In this document: in pieces, positions 16,564-23,835 of the stretch | Numbering within the stretch: the stretch's first letter is position 1 | Layout of the letters: each line of letters opens with the position of its first letter | NCBI GenBank assembly: GCA_029262275.1 | Contig: JAJCZS010000029.1 | Coordinates: forward strand, 186,001-250,000 | Origin: Deltaproteobacteria bacterium | Lineage (GTDB): Bacteria; Desulfobacterota_D; UBA1144; Nemesobacterales; UBA2774 | DNA: 64,000 nt | Direction of reading: 5' to 3' | Translations under genes and position numbers: made by a program | The notes under the pieces: generated by a model | What the model was told of the DNA's origin: nothing | Seen by the model: the letters and a program-made list of their open reading frames with translations, nothing else | Databases searched by the model: none

Positions 16564-17153
16564 TTAGAATCGATAAAAGGTTCGGGTTCTAATTTATTTC
16601 TTCTAGACAACCATACGTAGATTTTTCTAAAAGCAAAAAAGATGATTACAACTACTGCAATAACAGCGACTATAGGCAGGGTTATGGCAAGTATGGACAT
16701 AACGATGGACCCGCCCGCCTCAGCGGTTGAGACAACCGGGTTACCCAACCCTCCAGTAGTAGCCGTAGAGGCAATTCTAGTTATGCTCGTAAAGCCTTGA
16801 ATTGTGCCTGCGACCCCTCCACCTACGATGACTGCAAGAGCCCATTTCATAAAAGGACTTACATCAGAAACAGCAGAGGCCATAACTATAGTGCCCGCAA
16901 TAGTAGCGGCTGGTATGGCTATAGCATCTAAGAGATTATCAATCCAGGGAATATAATATGCAGCTACTTCAAATATTGTAGCTATAGTAAATGCCGCTAG
17001 TGCCGGATATGTTGCAATCCACTCAAATTCAGGCGATAAAGCAAGCTGACCTGAAAGTGAGGCGATGCTCATAATTAAAAGAGGAATAAAAATTCTAAAT
17101 CCGCAAGCTGCGGCTAACCCTACTCCCAAGAAAACACTTAGCATAGTTTCCAT
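16560..17153 (-). CDS. DUF4126 domain membrane protein
   Basis: 197 residues with four to six hydrophobic segments rich in Gly/Ala/Ile. LSVFLGVGLAAACGFRIFIPLLIMSIAS and YIPWIDNLLDAIAIPAATIAGTI are characteristic of DUF4126 proteins. The C-terminal helix ends in a basic stretch on the cytoplasmic side. Function unknown. It shares its last four bases with the stop of hemG on the other strand. Confidence 0.85.
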   Translation of the reverse strand: METMLSVFLGVGLAAACGFRIFIPLLIMSIASLSGQLALSPEFEWIATYPALAAFTIATIFEVAAYYIPWIDNLLDAIAIPAATIAGTIVMASAVSDVSPFMKWALAVIVGGGVAGTIQGFTSITRIASTATTGGLGNPVVSTAEAGGSIVMSILAITLPIVAVIAVVVIIFFAFRKIYVWLSRRNKLEPEPFIDSN

Positions 17154-17244
17154 TTATTGTCTCCTAATAAAAGTATAGGAAGCACTAACTCAATTATCAA
17201 GGAGTATTTCTTCTATAAGCACCTTAGAAAATTCTATACTGATA

Positions 17245-17667
17245 TCACTTCTTTTGAACATTTATAATGTTTACAGAATACGATAGTTTGTTCCCTGCAA
17301 GTGGATGGTTGTAGCTGATTTCTACATTATTTCCTTCAATCTCAACCACATGGCAATTACCGTGTGATGTTTGAATTACCATACCAACCTCAGGGGTTAT
17401 ATCGTTCTGTTTTAAGAGATCAAGATCCACATCTTGTACTAAATCGAGGTTTATTTCCCCATAACCTTCCTCGGCAGATACTTCAAACTCTTTATCCTGC
17501 CCCTTCTCCATTCCAATAAGGCCATTCTCTAAACCTTTGACCAAATTACCATCCCCTATCTCAACAGCAACAGGACCATCATCGTGCAGATGAAAGGTAG
17601 ATCCGTCTTCAATTTTGCCCTCATATGTAAATGTAACGGTATCACCATTTGCAATAGCTTCACTCAT
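17245..17667 (-). CDS. FKBP-type peptidyl-prolyl isomerase, SlyD-like
   Basis: 140 residues from the ATG at 17667, chosen because GGAGG lies 7 bases before it; a TTG five codons earlier would overlap the ribosome site. GDTVTFTYEGKIEDGSTF and VEIGDGNLVKGLENGLIGMEKG are the FKBP beginning of SlyD, with a shortened insert-in-flap domain after it (VSAEEGYGEI, MVIQTSHGNCHVVEIE, NHPLAGNKL). Catalyses proline isomerisation as a cytoplasmic folding helper. The His-rich metal-binding tail of E. coli SlyD is absent. Confidence 0.9.
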   Translation of the reverse strand: MSEAIANGDTVTFTYEGKIEDGSTFHLHDDGPVAVEIGDGNLVKGLENGLIGMEKGQDKEFEVSAEEGYGEINLDLVQDVDLDLLKQNDITPEVGMVIQTSHGNCHVVEIEGNNVEISYNHPLAGNKLSYSVNIINVQKK

Positions 17668-17786
17668 TTGAGTTTCCTCCAAATTTCTCTAGTTATTCTA
17701 TATAAATTTAGACCAATTAAGATAACATGATTTCTCAGAATTTCTTAATAGCAACAAGGATTATAACAAAAAATTATAACAAGAAT

Positions 17787-17827
17787 AGGTGCACCTGCTT
17801 GAATAAGATATGTCCATACTTTATAAT
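17787..17827 (+). promoter_or_regulatory. Promoter of the SDR gene with adjacent palindrome
   Basis: TTGAAT (17799-17804), 17-base spacer, TATAAT (17822-17827). A perfect 10-bp palindrome AGGTGCACCT (17787-17796) ends 2 bases before the -35 box and could bind a regulator. An AAGGAG ribosome site follows about 10 bases before the ATG at 17863. Confidence 0.55.
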
Positions 17828-17862
17828 TTCATCCTAAGTATTACTCAAGGAGACAAACAAAT

Positions 17863-18624
17863 ATGAAACTCAAAGATAAAGTTGCACTAATAACTGGTGG
17901 AAGTGAAGGCTTAGGTAAAGCAACAGCTTTTCTCTTTGCTAAAGAGGGAGCCAAAGTAATCATCACTGGAAGAACAGAAAGTAAACTTCAGGACACTGTT
18001 GAAGAAGGAAAGAAACAGGGGCTAGAAGTTGATTATCTTGTCGGGGACGTCTCTGATGAAGAGAGAACAATTGAGACTGTTAACCACATAATAGATAAAT
18101 ACGGAAAAATAGATATTCTGTTCAACAATGCTGGAGTCCTTTATTTGGGTACTACACATGAAACTGATACTGAAATATGGGATAAAACATTCGCAATTAA
18201 TGTAAAAGGCACTTACCTAATGTCTAAACATGTAATCCCTCATATGTTGGAAGCTGGCTACGGATGTATCGTAAACAACTCTTCAATACTAGGGCTAAAA
18301 GCTGTTCCGGGAGTGGCTGCTTACAATGCTACTAAAGGAGCCGTAACTCAGCTTACCAGAAGCTCAGCACTTGAATATGCTGACAAGGGAATCCGCGTGA
18401 ATGCAATATGTCCTGGAACAATCGTCACACCAATGGTTGACGGGCTCTTGGATGCAATGCCAGACAGAGATGGGGCTGAAGAGCTATTTAAATCATTTCA
18501 TCCAATAGGGCGATTTGGAACCCCTGATGAGATTGCTCATGCCGTTCTATTTTTGTGTGATGATAATGTAGGATTTATGACAGGAACCATGCTATCCGTT
18601 GATGGTGGCTGGGTAGCAAGATAA
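17863..18624 (+). CDS. SDR family oxidoreductase
   Basis: 253 residues, classical short-chain dehydrogenase. TGGSEGLGKATAF (NAD(P) Rossmann motif), NNAG at about residues 88-91, catalytic Ser in NNSSILG, Tyr/Lys in YNATKGAVTQ, and CPGTIVTPM. The end, GFMTGTMLSVDGGWVAR, is typical of FabG/glucose dehydrogenase-like members. Substrate not predictable. Strong AAGGAG ribosome site and a good sigma70 promoter lie upstream; a small secreted protein gene follows after 29 bases and could share the transcript. Confidence 0.9.
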   Translation: MKLKDKVALITGGSEGLGKATAFLFAKEGAKVIITGRTESKLQDTVEEGKKQGLEVDYLVGDVSDEERTIETVNHIIDKYGKIDILFNNAGVLYLGTTHETDTEIWDKTFAINVKGTYLMSKHVIPHMLEAGYGCIVNNSSILGLKAVPGVAAYNATKGAVTQLTRSSALEYADKGIRVNAICPGTIVTPMVDGLLDAMPDRDGAEELFKSFHPIGRFGTPDEIAHAVLFLCDDNVGFMTGTMLSVDGGWVAR

Positions 18625-18653
18625 TTTGTACAAAATATAGGAGGATGAAGATT

Positions 18654-18977
18654 ATGAGATTTCTAGGGATTACACTATTAGCATTAGGTTTATCTTTCAG
18701 CTTGTTGACTTCAGATAGCTTAGCAAAGAATTACTATCCTATGACACCTTCACAAAAACATTTCACAGCTATTATTAAACAGCTGAGAAACTTCAGAACC
18801 GTTGAGTGGGTATCGCCTGTATCAATGTGGGTACAAATCCCAGCAAGTCAGAAATCAAGAGCGCCTGAGCTTGCAAACACCATTGAGGACCGTGCGCGTG
18901 ATGCAATGAAACAGCCCGTTTGCGTGCATATCTATGTAAAGAAAGGACAGTCTCTAGCCAGATCCTGCGTATATTAA
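18654..18977 (+). CDS. Small secreted protein, 107 aa
   Basis: Signal peptide MRFLGITLLALGLSFSLL, cleaved near SLAKN, then about 80 residues with a C-terminal Cys pair (PVCVHIYVKKG ... RSCVY). I choose the ATG at 18654 because AGGAGG (18639-18644) is 9 bases upstream; an ATG three codons earlier abuts the ribosome site. The DRARDAMKQPVCVHIYVKKGQ end suggests a small compact domain, but I recognise no family. Possibly co-transcribed with the SDR. Confidence 0.65.
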   Translation: MRFLGITLLALGLSFSLLTSDSLAKNYYPMTPSQKHFTAIIKQLRNFRTVEWVSPVSMWVQIPASQKSRAPELANTIEDRARDAMKQPVCVHIYVKKGQSLARSCVY

Positions 18978-19034
18978 AGCTAGACATCATTCTACAAGAC
19001 ATATCTACCACTATTTTTTGAATTCCGGCAGAAT

Positions 19035-19064
19035 TTGTTTATTCTAAATGGAAGTTCTTATACA
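19035..19064 (+). promoter_or_regulatory. Putative promoter of tRNA-Thr
   Basis: TTGTTT (19035-19040), 18-base spacer, TATACA (19059-19064), 17 bases before the mature tRNA 5' end. Confidence 0.45.
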
Positions 19065-19081
19065 TAACTCTTTACTAAACA

Positions 19082-19156
19082 GCCGACGTAGCTCAGCGGT
19101 AGAGCAGCTCTCTCGTAAAGAGCAGGTCGGAGGTTCAATTCCTCTCGTCGGCTCCA
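19082..19156 (+). tRNA. tRNA-Thr (CGT anticodon), CCA encoded
   Basis: Full cloverleaf: acceptor GCCGACG/CGTCGGC, D-stem GCTC/GAGC, anticodon stem GCTCT/AGAGC around loop CTCGTAA (anticodon CGT, reading ACG), five-base variable loop, T-stem GGAGG/CCTCT with TTCAATT loop, discriminator T and encoded CCA. The acceptor and U73 match common bacterial threonine tRNAs. Its last 13 bases are repeated with one change at 20801-20814. Confidence 0.95.
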
Positions 19157-19235
19157 TCTTTATATTGCTTTTCTTATAGCAATACTCCATATAAAAAATA
19201 TGTCATTAAGAACATAGTTTAAGAATTCAACAAAC

Positions 19236-19265
19236 TTGACAAAAGCTATACAAGAACTCTATAAT
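19236..19265 (+). promoter_or_regulatory. Strong sigma70 promoter of the IPTL-CTERM gene
   Basis: TTGACA (19236-19241), 18-base spacer, TATAAT (19260-19265): consensus hexamers. Predicted start near 19273 gives a leader of about 60 bases before the ATG at 19335. Confidence 0.65.
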
Positions 19266-19334
19266 TAATAATAAAAGTAGCATAGACAGTATTTAATATA
19301 TCGAAACAATAAAATATCATAAAGAGGGGATACG

Positions 19335-20744
19335 ATGAGTAAATCACGAAGTAGCATTGGATATTATGTTTTATTTTTTGCTTTTTTGTTTTTAATTAAT
19401 GTTTATCCTTTAAAGTCTGCACATTCTCAGTTTTCGTGCTTACCAACCTGTAGTGAGATAGACTCAAAGTTTTTTGTTTTCATAGGAGATAATCCTAACG
19501 GCGTTCAGAACCAAACAATGAATTTTGGTATTACATCTCCAGCTAGTGCAGATTCAGTCGAAATAGGCATATTTGATGGAGACAGCCCTAATTCGGACTG
19601 GGATTTTGTTGTAGCTGGGCCTGGTATTAATATGACCTTTACCTTATTTGCCGACCCCCAGGGAGACGGCACCGGGACCCTTCAAGTAGCTCAGTGGTCT
19701 ACAAACGGTATATTAGGCGATAATCCAGGTGATCCGATGCTTAACAACGCATGGTTTACAAGGGTGATACAGAATACACAACAGGCAATAGCTGAAAATG
19801 GTGATTACAAATATAACCTTTTTATAGAAATTGTAGGTGCCACAACACAAAGCGATCGAAATTCCTTTAAGGTAAGAACTGATGGATTCCTGCTGTTATT
19901 TCCACTCCAGATGTTTAATTTTAATTCTCTAGTTTCTCAAAATGCCGATTTAACTTTGGGTACAGGTGATTTTCATATTGTATTCCCTGATCTAGATTTA
20001 TTCGATCCGTCTTGTGCAGATCCTCTGGTACCGTTTCCAACATTCTGCAATGCTACTCTACCCTCTTGCTGTTTGTTTAATTCAACATACGACGGTATGT
20101 GGTCATTTTTCTTCAGGCTACCGCCAGACGTGGTGAGACTGCCTATATGGGACGGGGATTTTGACTTCGGCAGTTCTATTATTGATCCAAATGACCCTGA
20201 CAATCTCCTTTGCATAGTGGGCGGTCCTGATGTGGATACTGATGACCCAAACACCGGTCCAATTATACCGTTTTTCGCGTTAGACACGGAGTCTGTTATC
20301 CAAGGCATAAGCACCCCTACATTCCCTTTTGATAATGTATGTAATGGTTTTGCTCCAAGACTACCTAGTGCGCAATACAGTTTTGTAGATCCAAACGGCG
20401 TAGAGCATAACAATGTTAATCCATCAGGAAATGCGGAATGGGAGCTATTTAGTTTGACTAACGTTCCTCCATTGGATCCACTAGTAGATGATTTGCTTGT
20501 GGCTGATTTTCCAGAAGGTCTGTGGCAGGTAAAAACAGTTGGTCTCGATATGTTTAATGTAAACCTATTCTTTTTTGAGTATCCTATAATAGGTGTAAAT
20601 GAAGAGGGAGAACCTGTGGAACCTCCTGATGATCCTAGGTCTGTACCTACCTTATCACAATGGGGATTAATTGCCACTGCTGGATTATTAGGAATCATCG
20701 GTTTTATAGTAATTCGTAGAAGACAATTAACAACAAATAGCTAA
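19335..20744 (+). CDS. IPTL-CTERM sorting-domain surface protein
   Basis: 469 residues, exported (signal segment in residues 1-33). The C-terminus, residues 437-469, is a textbook IPTL-CTERM sorting signal: VPTLSQWGLI, a hydrophobic helix, then IRRRQ. The body is acidic and beta-rich with several Cys pairs (CLPTCSE, CADPLVPFPTFC, LPSCCLF) and many D/N/P-rich turns, as in secreted adhesin-like proteins. IPTL-CTERM proteins are believed to be processed by an exosortase-like enzyme and delivered to the surface; no such enzyme is in the window. The body matches no family I know. The gene lies between tRNA-Thr and a partial copy of its 3' end. Confidence 0.85.
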   Translation: MSKSRSSIGYYVLFFAFLFLINVYPLKSAHSQFSCLPTCSEIDSKFFVFIGDNPNGVQNQTMNFGITSPASADSVEIGIFDGDSPNSDWDFVVAGPGINMTFTLFADPQGDGTGTLQVAQWSTNGILGDNPGDPMLNNAWFTRVIQNTQQAIAENGDYKYNLFIEIVGATTQSDRNSFKVRTDGFLLLFPLQMFNFNSLVSQNADLTLGTGDFHIVFPDLDLFDPSCADPLVPFPTFCNATLPSCCLFNSTYDGMWSFFFRLPPDVVRLPIWDGDFDFGSSIIDPNDPDNLLCIVGGPDVDTDDPNTGPIIPFFALDTESVIQGISTPTFPFDNVCNGFAPRLPSAQYSFVDPNGVEHNNVNPSGNAEWELFSLTNVPPLDPLVDDLLVADFPEGLWQVKTVGLDMFNVNLFFFEYPIIGVNEEGEPVEPPDDPRSVPTLSQWGLIATAGLLGIIGFIVIRRRQLTTNS

Positions 20745-20762
20745 TCAAAGAGTAAACAATCG

Positions 20763-20790
20763 GGGGGCCTAATCATGGCTCCCTTTCTAT
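20763..20790 (+). terminator. Rho-independent terminator after the IPTL-CTERM gene
   Basis: GGGGGCC, loop TAATCAT, GGCTCCC (7-bp stem with one G-U), followed by TTTCTAT. It starts 18 bases after the stop codon. Confidence 0.6.
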
Positions 20791-20800
20791 ATCAAATCTC

Positions 20801-20814
20801 CTCGTCGGCCCCAT
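20801..20814 (+). repeat. Partial copy of the tRNA-Thr 3' end
   Basis: CTCGTCGGCCCCAT matches 19144-19157 (CTCGTCGGCTCCAT, last 13 bases of tRNA-Thr plus one) with one change. No other tRNA parts surround it. It could be an attachment-site remnant on the far side of an inserted islet, or the relic of a second tRNA. Confidence 0.5.
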
Positions 20815-21000
20815 TCAAACCTTTAATCTCCAGGAAATATTCATTTCATACAATCAAAACAAATAGAAAAGTCTTACAAAAGTCCCATATAGTCGCCTAA
20901 AATATTAGACATTGTTTGGACTTTACACGCCCTTCCCCATTTGATAAAAATTGTTTATAGGACAGTGTGACAGTACAAATCTGATTTAATGGAGGTAATT

Positions 21001-21441
21001 ATGAGTAAAAGCATAACAAAGGGTGGCATATTCACAATACAAACTGACACAAATGTAGCTGCATGGGAAGATTGTTATTTATCTGTTGATAAAAATGGAC
21101 TTACATTAACAGAATCCCCTATTAGAACAGGGGGGCATAAGTGGAAGTTAATAAAGAATGAAGGATGCTTTTATTTACAAACTCAAACTACCATTGCTGC
21201 TTACAAAAACTGTTATTTAGGTATTGACAAGAATACCGGTGCTGTACGTTTACTTGAAGACAATACAAACGAAACTCTATGGTTTATAACAAGTTTTGCG
21301 GGTGATTACAGGTTACAAAATCAGACTTATGTTGCTGAATATAGGGACGACTATTTAACACTAAATAAATATGGTCGTTTCATTCTGACAGAAGAGCCTA
21401 CAACGTTTAAATCGGACTGGGATTTTTCTTCAGTCAAATAA
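21001..21441 (+). CDS. Three-repeat beta-trefoil-like protein, 146 aa
   Basis: Starts at the ATG at 21001, with GGAGG five bases upstream. Three repeats of 46 residues (about 5-50, 51-96, 97-142) share the pattern F/Y-x-(I/L)Q(T/N)-x-T-x-(V/I)A-x-(W/Y) ... C/D-YL-x-(V/I/L)(D/N)K-x-G ... and a Trp at 48, 94 and 140. Three-fold repetition with this period and aromatic content is what a beta-trefoil (lectin, fascin-like) looks like, but I cannot assign a subfamily. No signal peptide, so probably cytoplasmic or released by another route. Ligand unknown. Confidence 0.7.
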   Translation: MSKSITKGGIFTIQTDTNVAAWEDCYLSVDKNGLTLTESPIRTGGHKWKLIKNEGCFYLQTQTTIAAYKNCYLGIDKNTGAVRLLEDNTNETLWFITSFAGDYRLQNQTYVAEYRDDYLTLNKYGRFILTEEPTTFKSDWDFSSVK

Positions 21442-21503
21442 TGCCAGACATTTTTGTTAATGTTGTCTTCAAATCTAATAGGGTTGCATATTATAGCTTG
21501 GGG

Positions 21504-22517
21504 CTAATTGAATAGTTCTTCTCTTTCTTTTTGCAGGATTTCTTGGGGTAAAGCAACAAGCCCAGCTTCGGTGATAGCTTCCTGGCCATTCTTGCTCAAG
21601 ATATATTCCACAAACTTCCTTGTTACATTTTTCATCCCTTCTGAAGGATTTTCCCTCAAATATAGATAAAGGTCTCTGGTTAAGGGGTATTGCTTAGATC
21701 TGGCATACCGAGTTTCTGGTGGGAAGCACTTATCTTCTGATTCGCCTATATTAATCGCTTTCACTCTGGACGGTAGCAATCCTGCGCCGGTGTATCCTAT
21801 CGAAGAAATGTCACGCGAAACAAAATCAACAATGTCTCTTGAGCTTGCCAGATCTGTAATGCTTTGTTTGTATGTCCCGTCGCATAGGGCTATCTTTCTA
21901 AAAACATCATATGTGCCAGATGTTGAGGTTCTCCCATATACTCGAATAGGAGTATTTAACCATTCGCCCACAAGGTTTAATCCTCCCCAAGTTGTGATAT
22001 CAGCTGACCCCTTACAGGAGTAACTATTTGAAAATACTCCGTCTAATTCATCTATTGTCATACAATTTATGGGGTTTTCTATATTCACCAGAACAGCAAT
22101 CATATTGATTGCGACCTTAATTTCCACCGGTTCATAACCGTATACATTCTTAAAATCCTGTTTTTCCTGATTTGACATAGGCTCTGACATAGCCCCTATA
22201 TCAACATTGCCTGTTTCTAGATCTTGTGGAGCCTTGCGGGAGCCGAAGTTTTCGACCATACAATTGGTATTATGATATATATCCGAGAAACCTTTACACC
22301 AAAGAGACAAAATATTGCTCATAGTTGATGAGCCTGAGATAGATATTGTGCCGTAAACTTTTGCTCTTTGAACCGAACTTGTATCTGAGCTGCAGCTGGT
22401 GGCGACCATAGACATGAACAACAAGCTCAACAATATGCAAACGTTCCTATGTCTGCCAATATTGTTTTGCACTTGTATGATATTAAAACATCCGGATGAT
22501 TCCAATATTATTCTCAT
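21504..22517 (-). CDS. PstS-like periplasmic binding lipoprotein, paired with an ion channel
   Basis: 337 residues. An unusually long n-region (about 24 residues) leads to a hydrophobic stretch and lipobox VATSC (Cys42). The mature part follows the PstS fold: GTISISGSSTMSNILSLW, a VDIGAMSEPM stretch, NPINCMTIDELDGVFS, and GRTSTSGTYDVFRKI, which matches the oxyanion-binding loops of phosphate-binding proteins. No pstCAB transporter genes are present. Its ATG overlaps the stop of the channel gene (ATGA), so the two are co-translated. A role as ligand-presenting partner of the channel is inferred. Confidence 0.85.
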   Translation of the reverse strand: MRIILESSGCFNIIQVQNNIGRHRNVCILLSLLFMSMVATSCSSDTSSVQRAKVYGTISISGSSTMSNILSLWCKGFSDIYHNTNCMVENFGSRKAPQDLETGNVDIGAMSEPMSNQEKQDFKNVYGYEPVEIKVAINMIAVLVNIENPINCMTIDELDGVFSNSYSCKGSADITTWGGLNLVGEWLNTPIRVYGRTSTSGTYDVFRKIALCDGTYKQSITDLASSRDIVDFVSRDISSIGYTGAGLLPSRVKAINIGESEDKCFPPETRYARSKQYPLTRDLYLYLRENPSEGMKNVTRKFVEYILSKNGQEAITEAGLVALPQEILQKEREELFN

Positions 22518-23590
22518 TTGATTAGATCCACTATTTGCAGCTCCTTGGTATCAAATATGTAATAAATCAAAAGCCATACAGATATCATAAATACCGGGAA
22601 AGCAAATCTGCAAATATTGTTACCAAGACTCCATACTCTCTCACGTCCTCTTTGCTTAAATAATTCAAAAATAATGATTGCTATAATTATCATCCCGCAC
22701 ATAAAATATCCGGAAGTTATTATAGCGTTTAACATTGTTTTATACGGAACACTTGGGAGATACTTTAGGACTAAAAAATTAAAGGCAACTGATGTAAGAG
22801 CAAAGGATACTACAATGCTAGTCCGGCCGCTTATAAAAGACGAGTTTATCCAGAACACGCAGGTCGCCATCAGTATGAAGAAGCAAAACGGTATTATAAT
22901 CCGTAATATGTAGAATGCAGACCTACGTTCTAGCTTCATTTCATAAAGTATGTACGCGCGGTCTTGGGTCTCAAATCCAAATGCCCTTTTAAATCCCGCA
23001 AATACAGATATAGGATAAGCAACCCAGTCATCACTCCTGAACAACTTGCTGATTCCTGTATATTGTTCAGACGCTATAAACACCAACTGGTCAGAATTAT
23101 AAGTGAATGATTGTAATTCTAGCTTTAACTCCTGATCATCAAAAGGAAATCTTGTGTAGTCAAATTCTGTGAGAATATCGGCTGAGAATATGTATCTGTA
23201 TACAATAGAGCCGTCAGGAAATATTGTGAGATTATTCTTCTGGATACTCGGTTTGCTGGCCTGATTGATAATCTCGGGGTCCGGATACCACATTGTAGCA
23301 AGCATCTTATCAGCCAGTGGTCCCGAATAGACCTTTGGAGCACCGTCCGGGCTTTGAAAAGATACTCTGTCATCCTTCCACAGCATAGTTATCTCAAAAA
23401 GACCGCTTAAAATTTGATTAGGCTGGTCAATCTTTACAATGTGCAATAAGTATAAGCCCATCTCAACTTCAAAAGGCTGTTCTGTTGATGTGGGTATGGG
23501 TTTAGAGATGGGAAGACTTTGTGCAGCAGAATATACAGCAGCACAATATAGCACAATAATTGATGCACCAATAAATAGAAAATGTCTCAT
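22514..23590 (-). CDS. Pentameric ligand-gated ion channel (prokaryotic Cys-loop family)
   Basis: 358 residues. Signal peptide 1-23, then the beta-sandwich ligand domain with GLYLLHIVKIDQPNQ near the start and the hallmark FPFDDQ at 148-153 (Cys-loop position, without the Cys pair, as in GLIC and ELIC). Four membrane helices follow: M1 about 226-248, M2 254-276 (RTSIVVSFALTSVAFNFLV), M3 286-312, M4 328-346. M2 aligns with GLIC at AFN-x-LV, giving Ser2', Ser6', Leu9'. Positions -2' and -1' are Ser and Gly with Arg at 0', so the acidic ring typical of cation channels is missing. Overlaps the binding-lipoprotein gene. No Shine-Dalgarno before the ATG. Confidence 0.92.
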   Translation of the reverse strand: MRHFLFIGASIIVLYCAAVYSAAQSLPISKPIPTSTEQPFEVEMGLYLLHIVKIDQPNQILSGLFEITMLWKDDRVSFQSPDGAPKVYSGPLADKMLATMWYPDPEIINQASKPSIQKNNLTIFPDGSIVYRYIFSADILTEFDYTRFPFDDQELKLELQSFTYNSDQLVFIASEQYTGISKLFRSDDWVAYPISVFAGFKRAFGFETQDRAYILYEMKLERRSAFYILRIIIPFCFFILMATCVFWINSSFISGRTSIVVSFALTSVAFNFLVLKYLPSVPYKTMLNAIITSGYFMCGMIIIAIIIFELFKQRGRERVWSLGNNICRFAFPVFMISVWLLIYYIFDTKELQIVDLIK

Positions 23591-23655
23591 GGTTGTATTT
23601 TTTTAATACCGCTTCCTAAACTATACTACAAACATTAAATTTAAGCCATAAACGT

Positions 23656-23826
23656 ATCAAAATTTGATTATTTCTCAATAGATATAGAGGTTTTCGAGAT
23701 ATGGATCAAAATATCAGTCGGGTGTTCAATTCTCTTAGCAAGCTCTGCCGAGAAGTTCAAGCTTGCTTTCTTAGACTGGGGGTTGGCAGCGGTATGCCTA
23801 CAAGGCAGGATTTCACATTGCCATAA
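23656..23826 (-). other. Intergenic block with a start-less open frame, higher GC
   Basis: Between the TPR and channel genes. On the minus strand a frame of about 54 codons ends in TAA near 23668 and reads CEILPCRHTAANPQSKKAS, then LNFSAELAKRIEHPTDILIH. It looks protein-like but has no usable ATG/GTG/TTG near its beginning. The block is visibly more GC-rich than its surroundings. It could be a gene remnant, a dispersed repeat or a structured RNA. Confidence 0.35.
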
Positions 23827-23835
23827 AAGTACAAG

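Noticed and set aside
17740-17790. Riboswitch upstream of the SDR or SlyD gene
   Set aside because: Only tandem TTGTTATAAT copies (minus strand) and a short palindrome are visible; no aptamer core I know.
19973-20698. Long minus-strand open frame inside the IPTL-CTERM gene
   Set aside because: It lies entirely opposite a gene with signal peptide, sorting signal and promoter; its translation is Ser/Pro/Gly-rich with no domain.
21504-22517. A complete phosphate-uptake (Pst) system
   Set aside because: Only the binding protein is present; no pstC, pstA, pstB or phoU is near, and the gene is coupled to a channel.
23701-23826. 41-codon plus-strand gene starting MDQNISRVFNSL
   Set aside because: No ribosome site or promoter, Cys-containing but otherwise featureless, and antisense to a better-looking though start-less frame.
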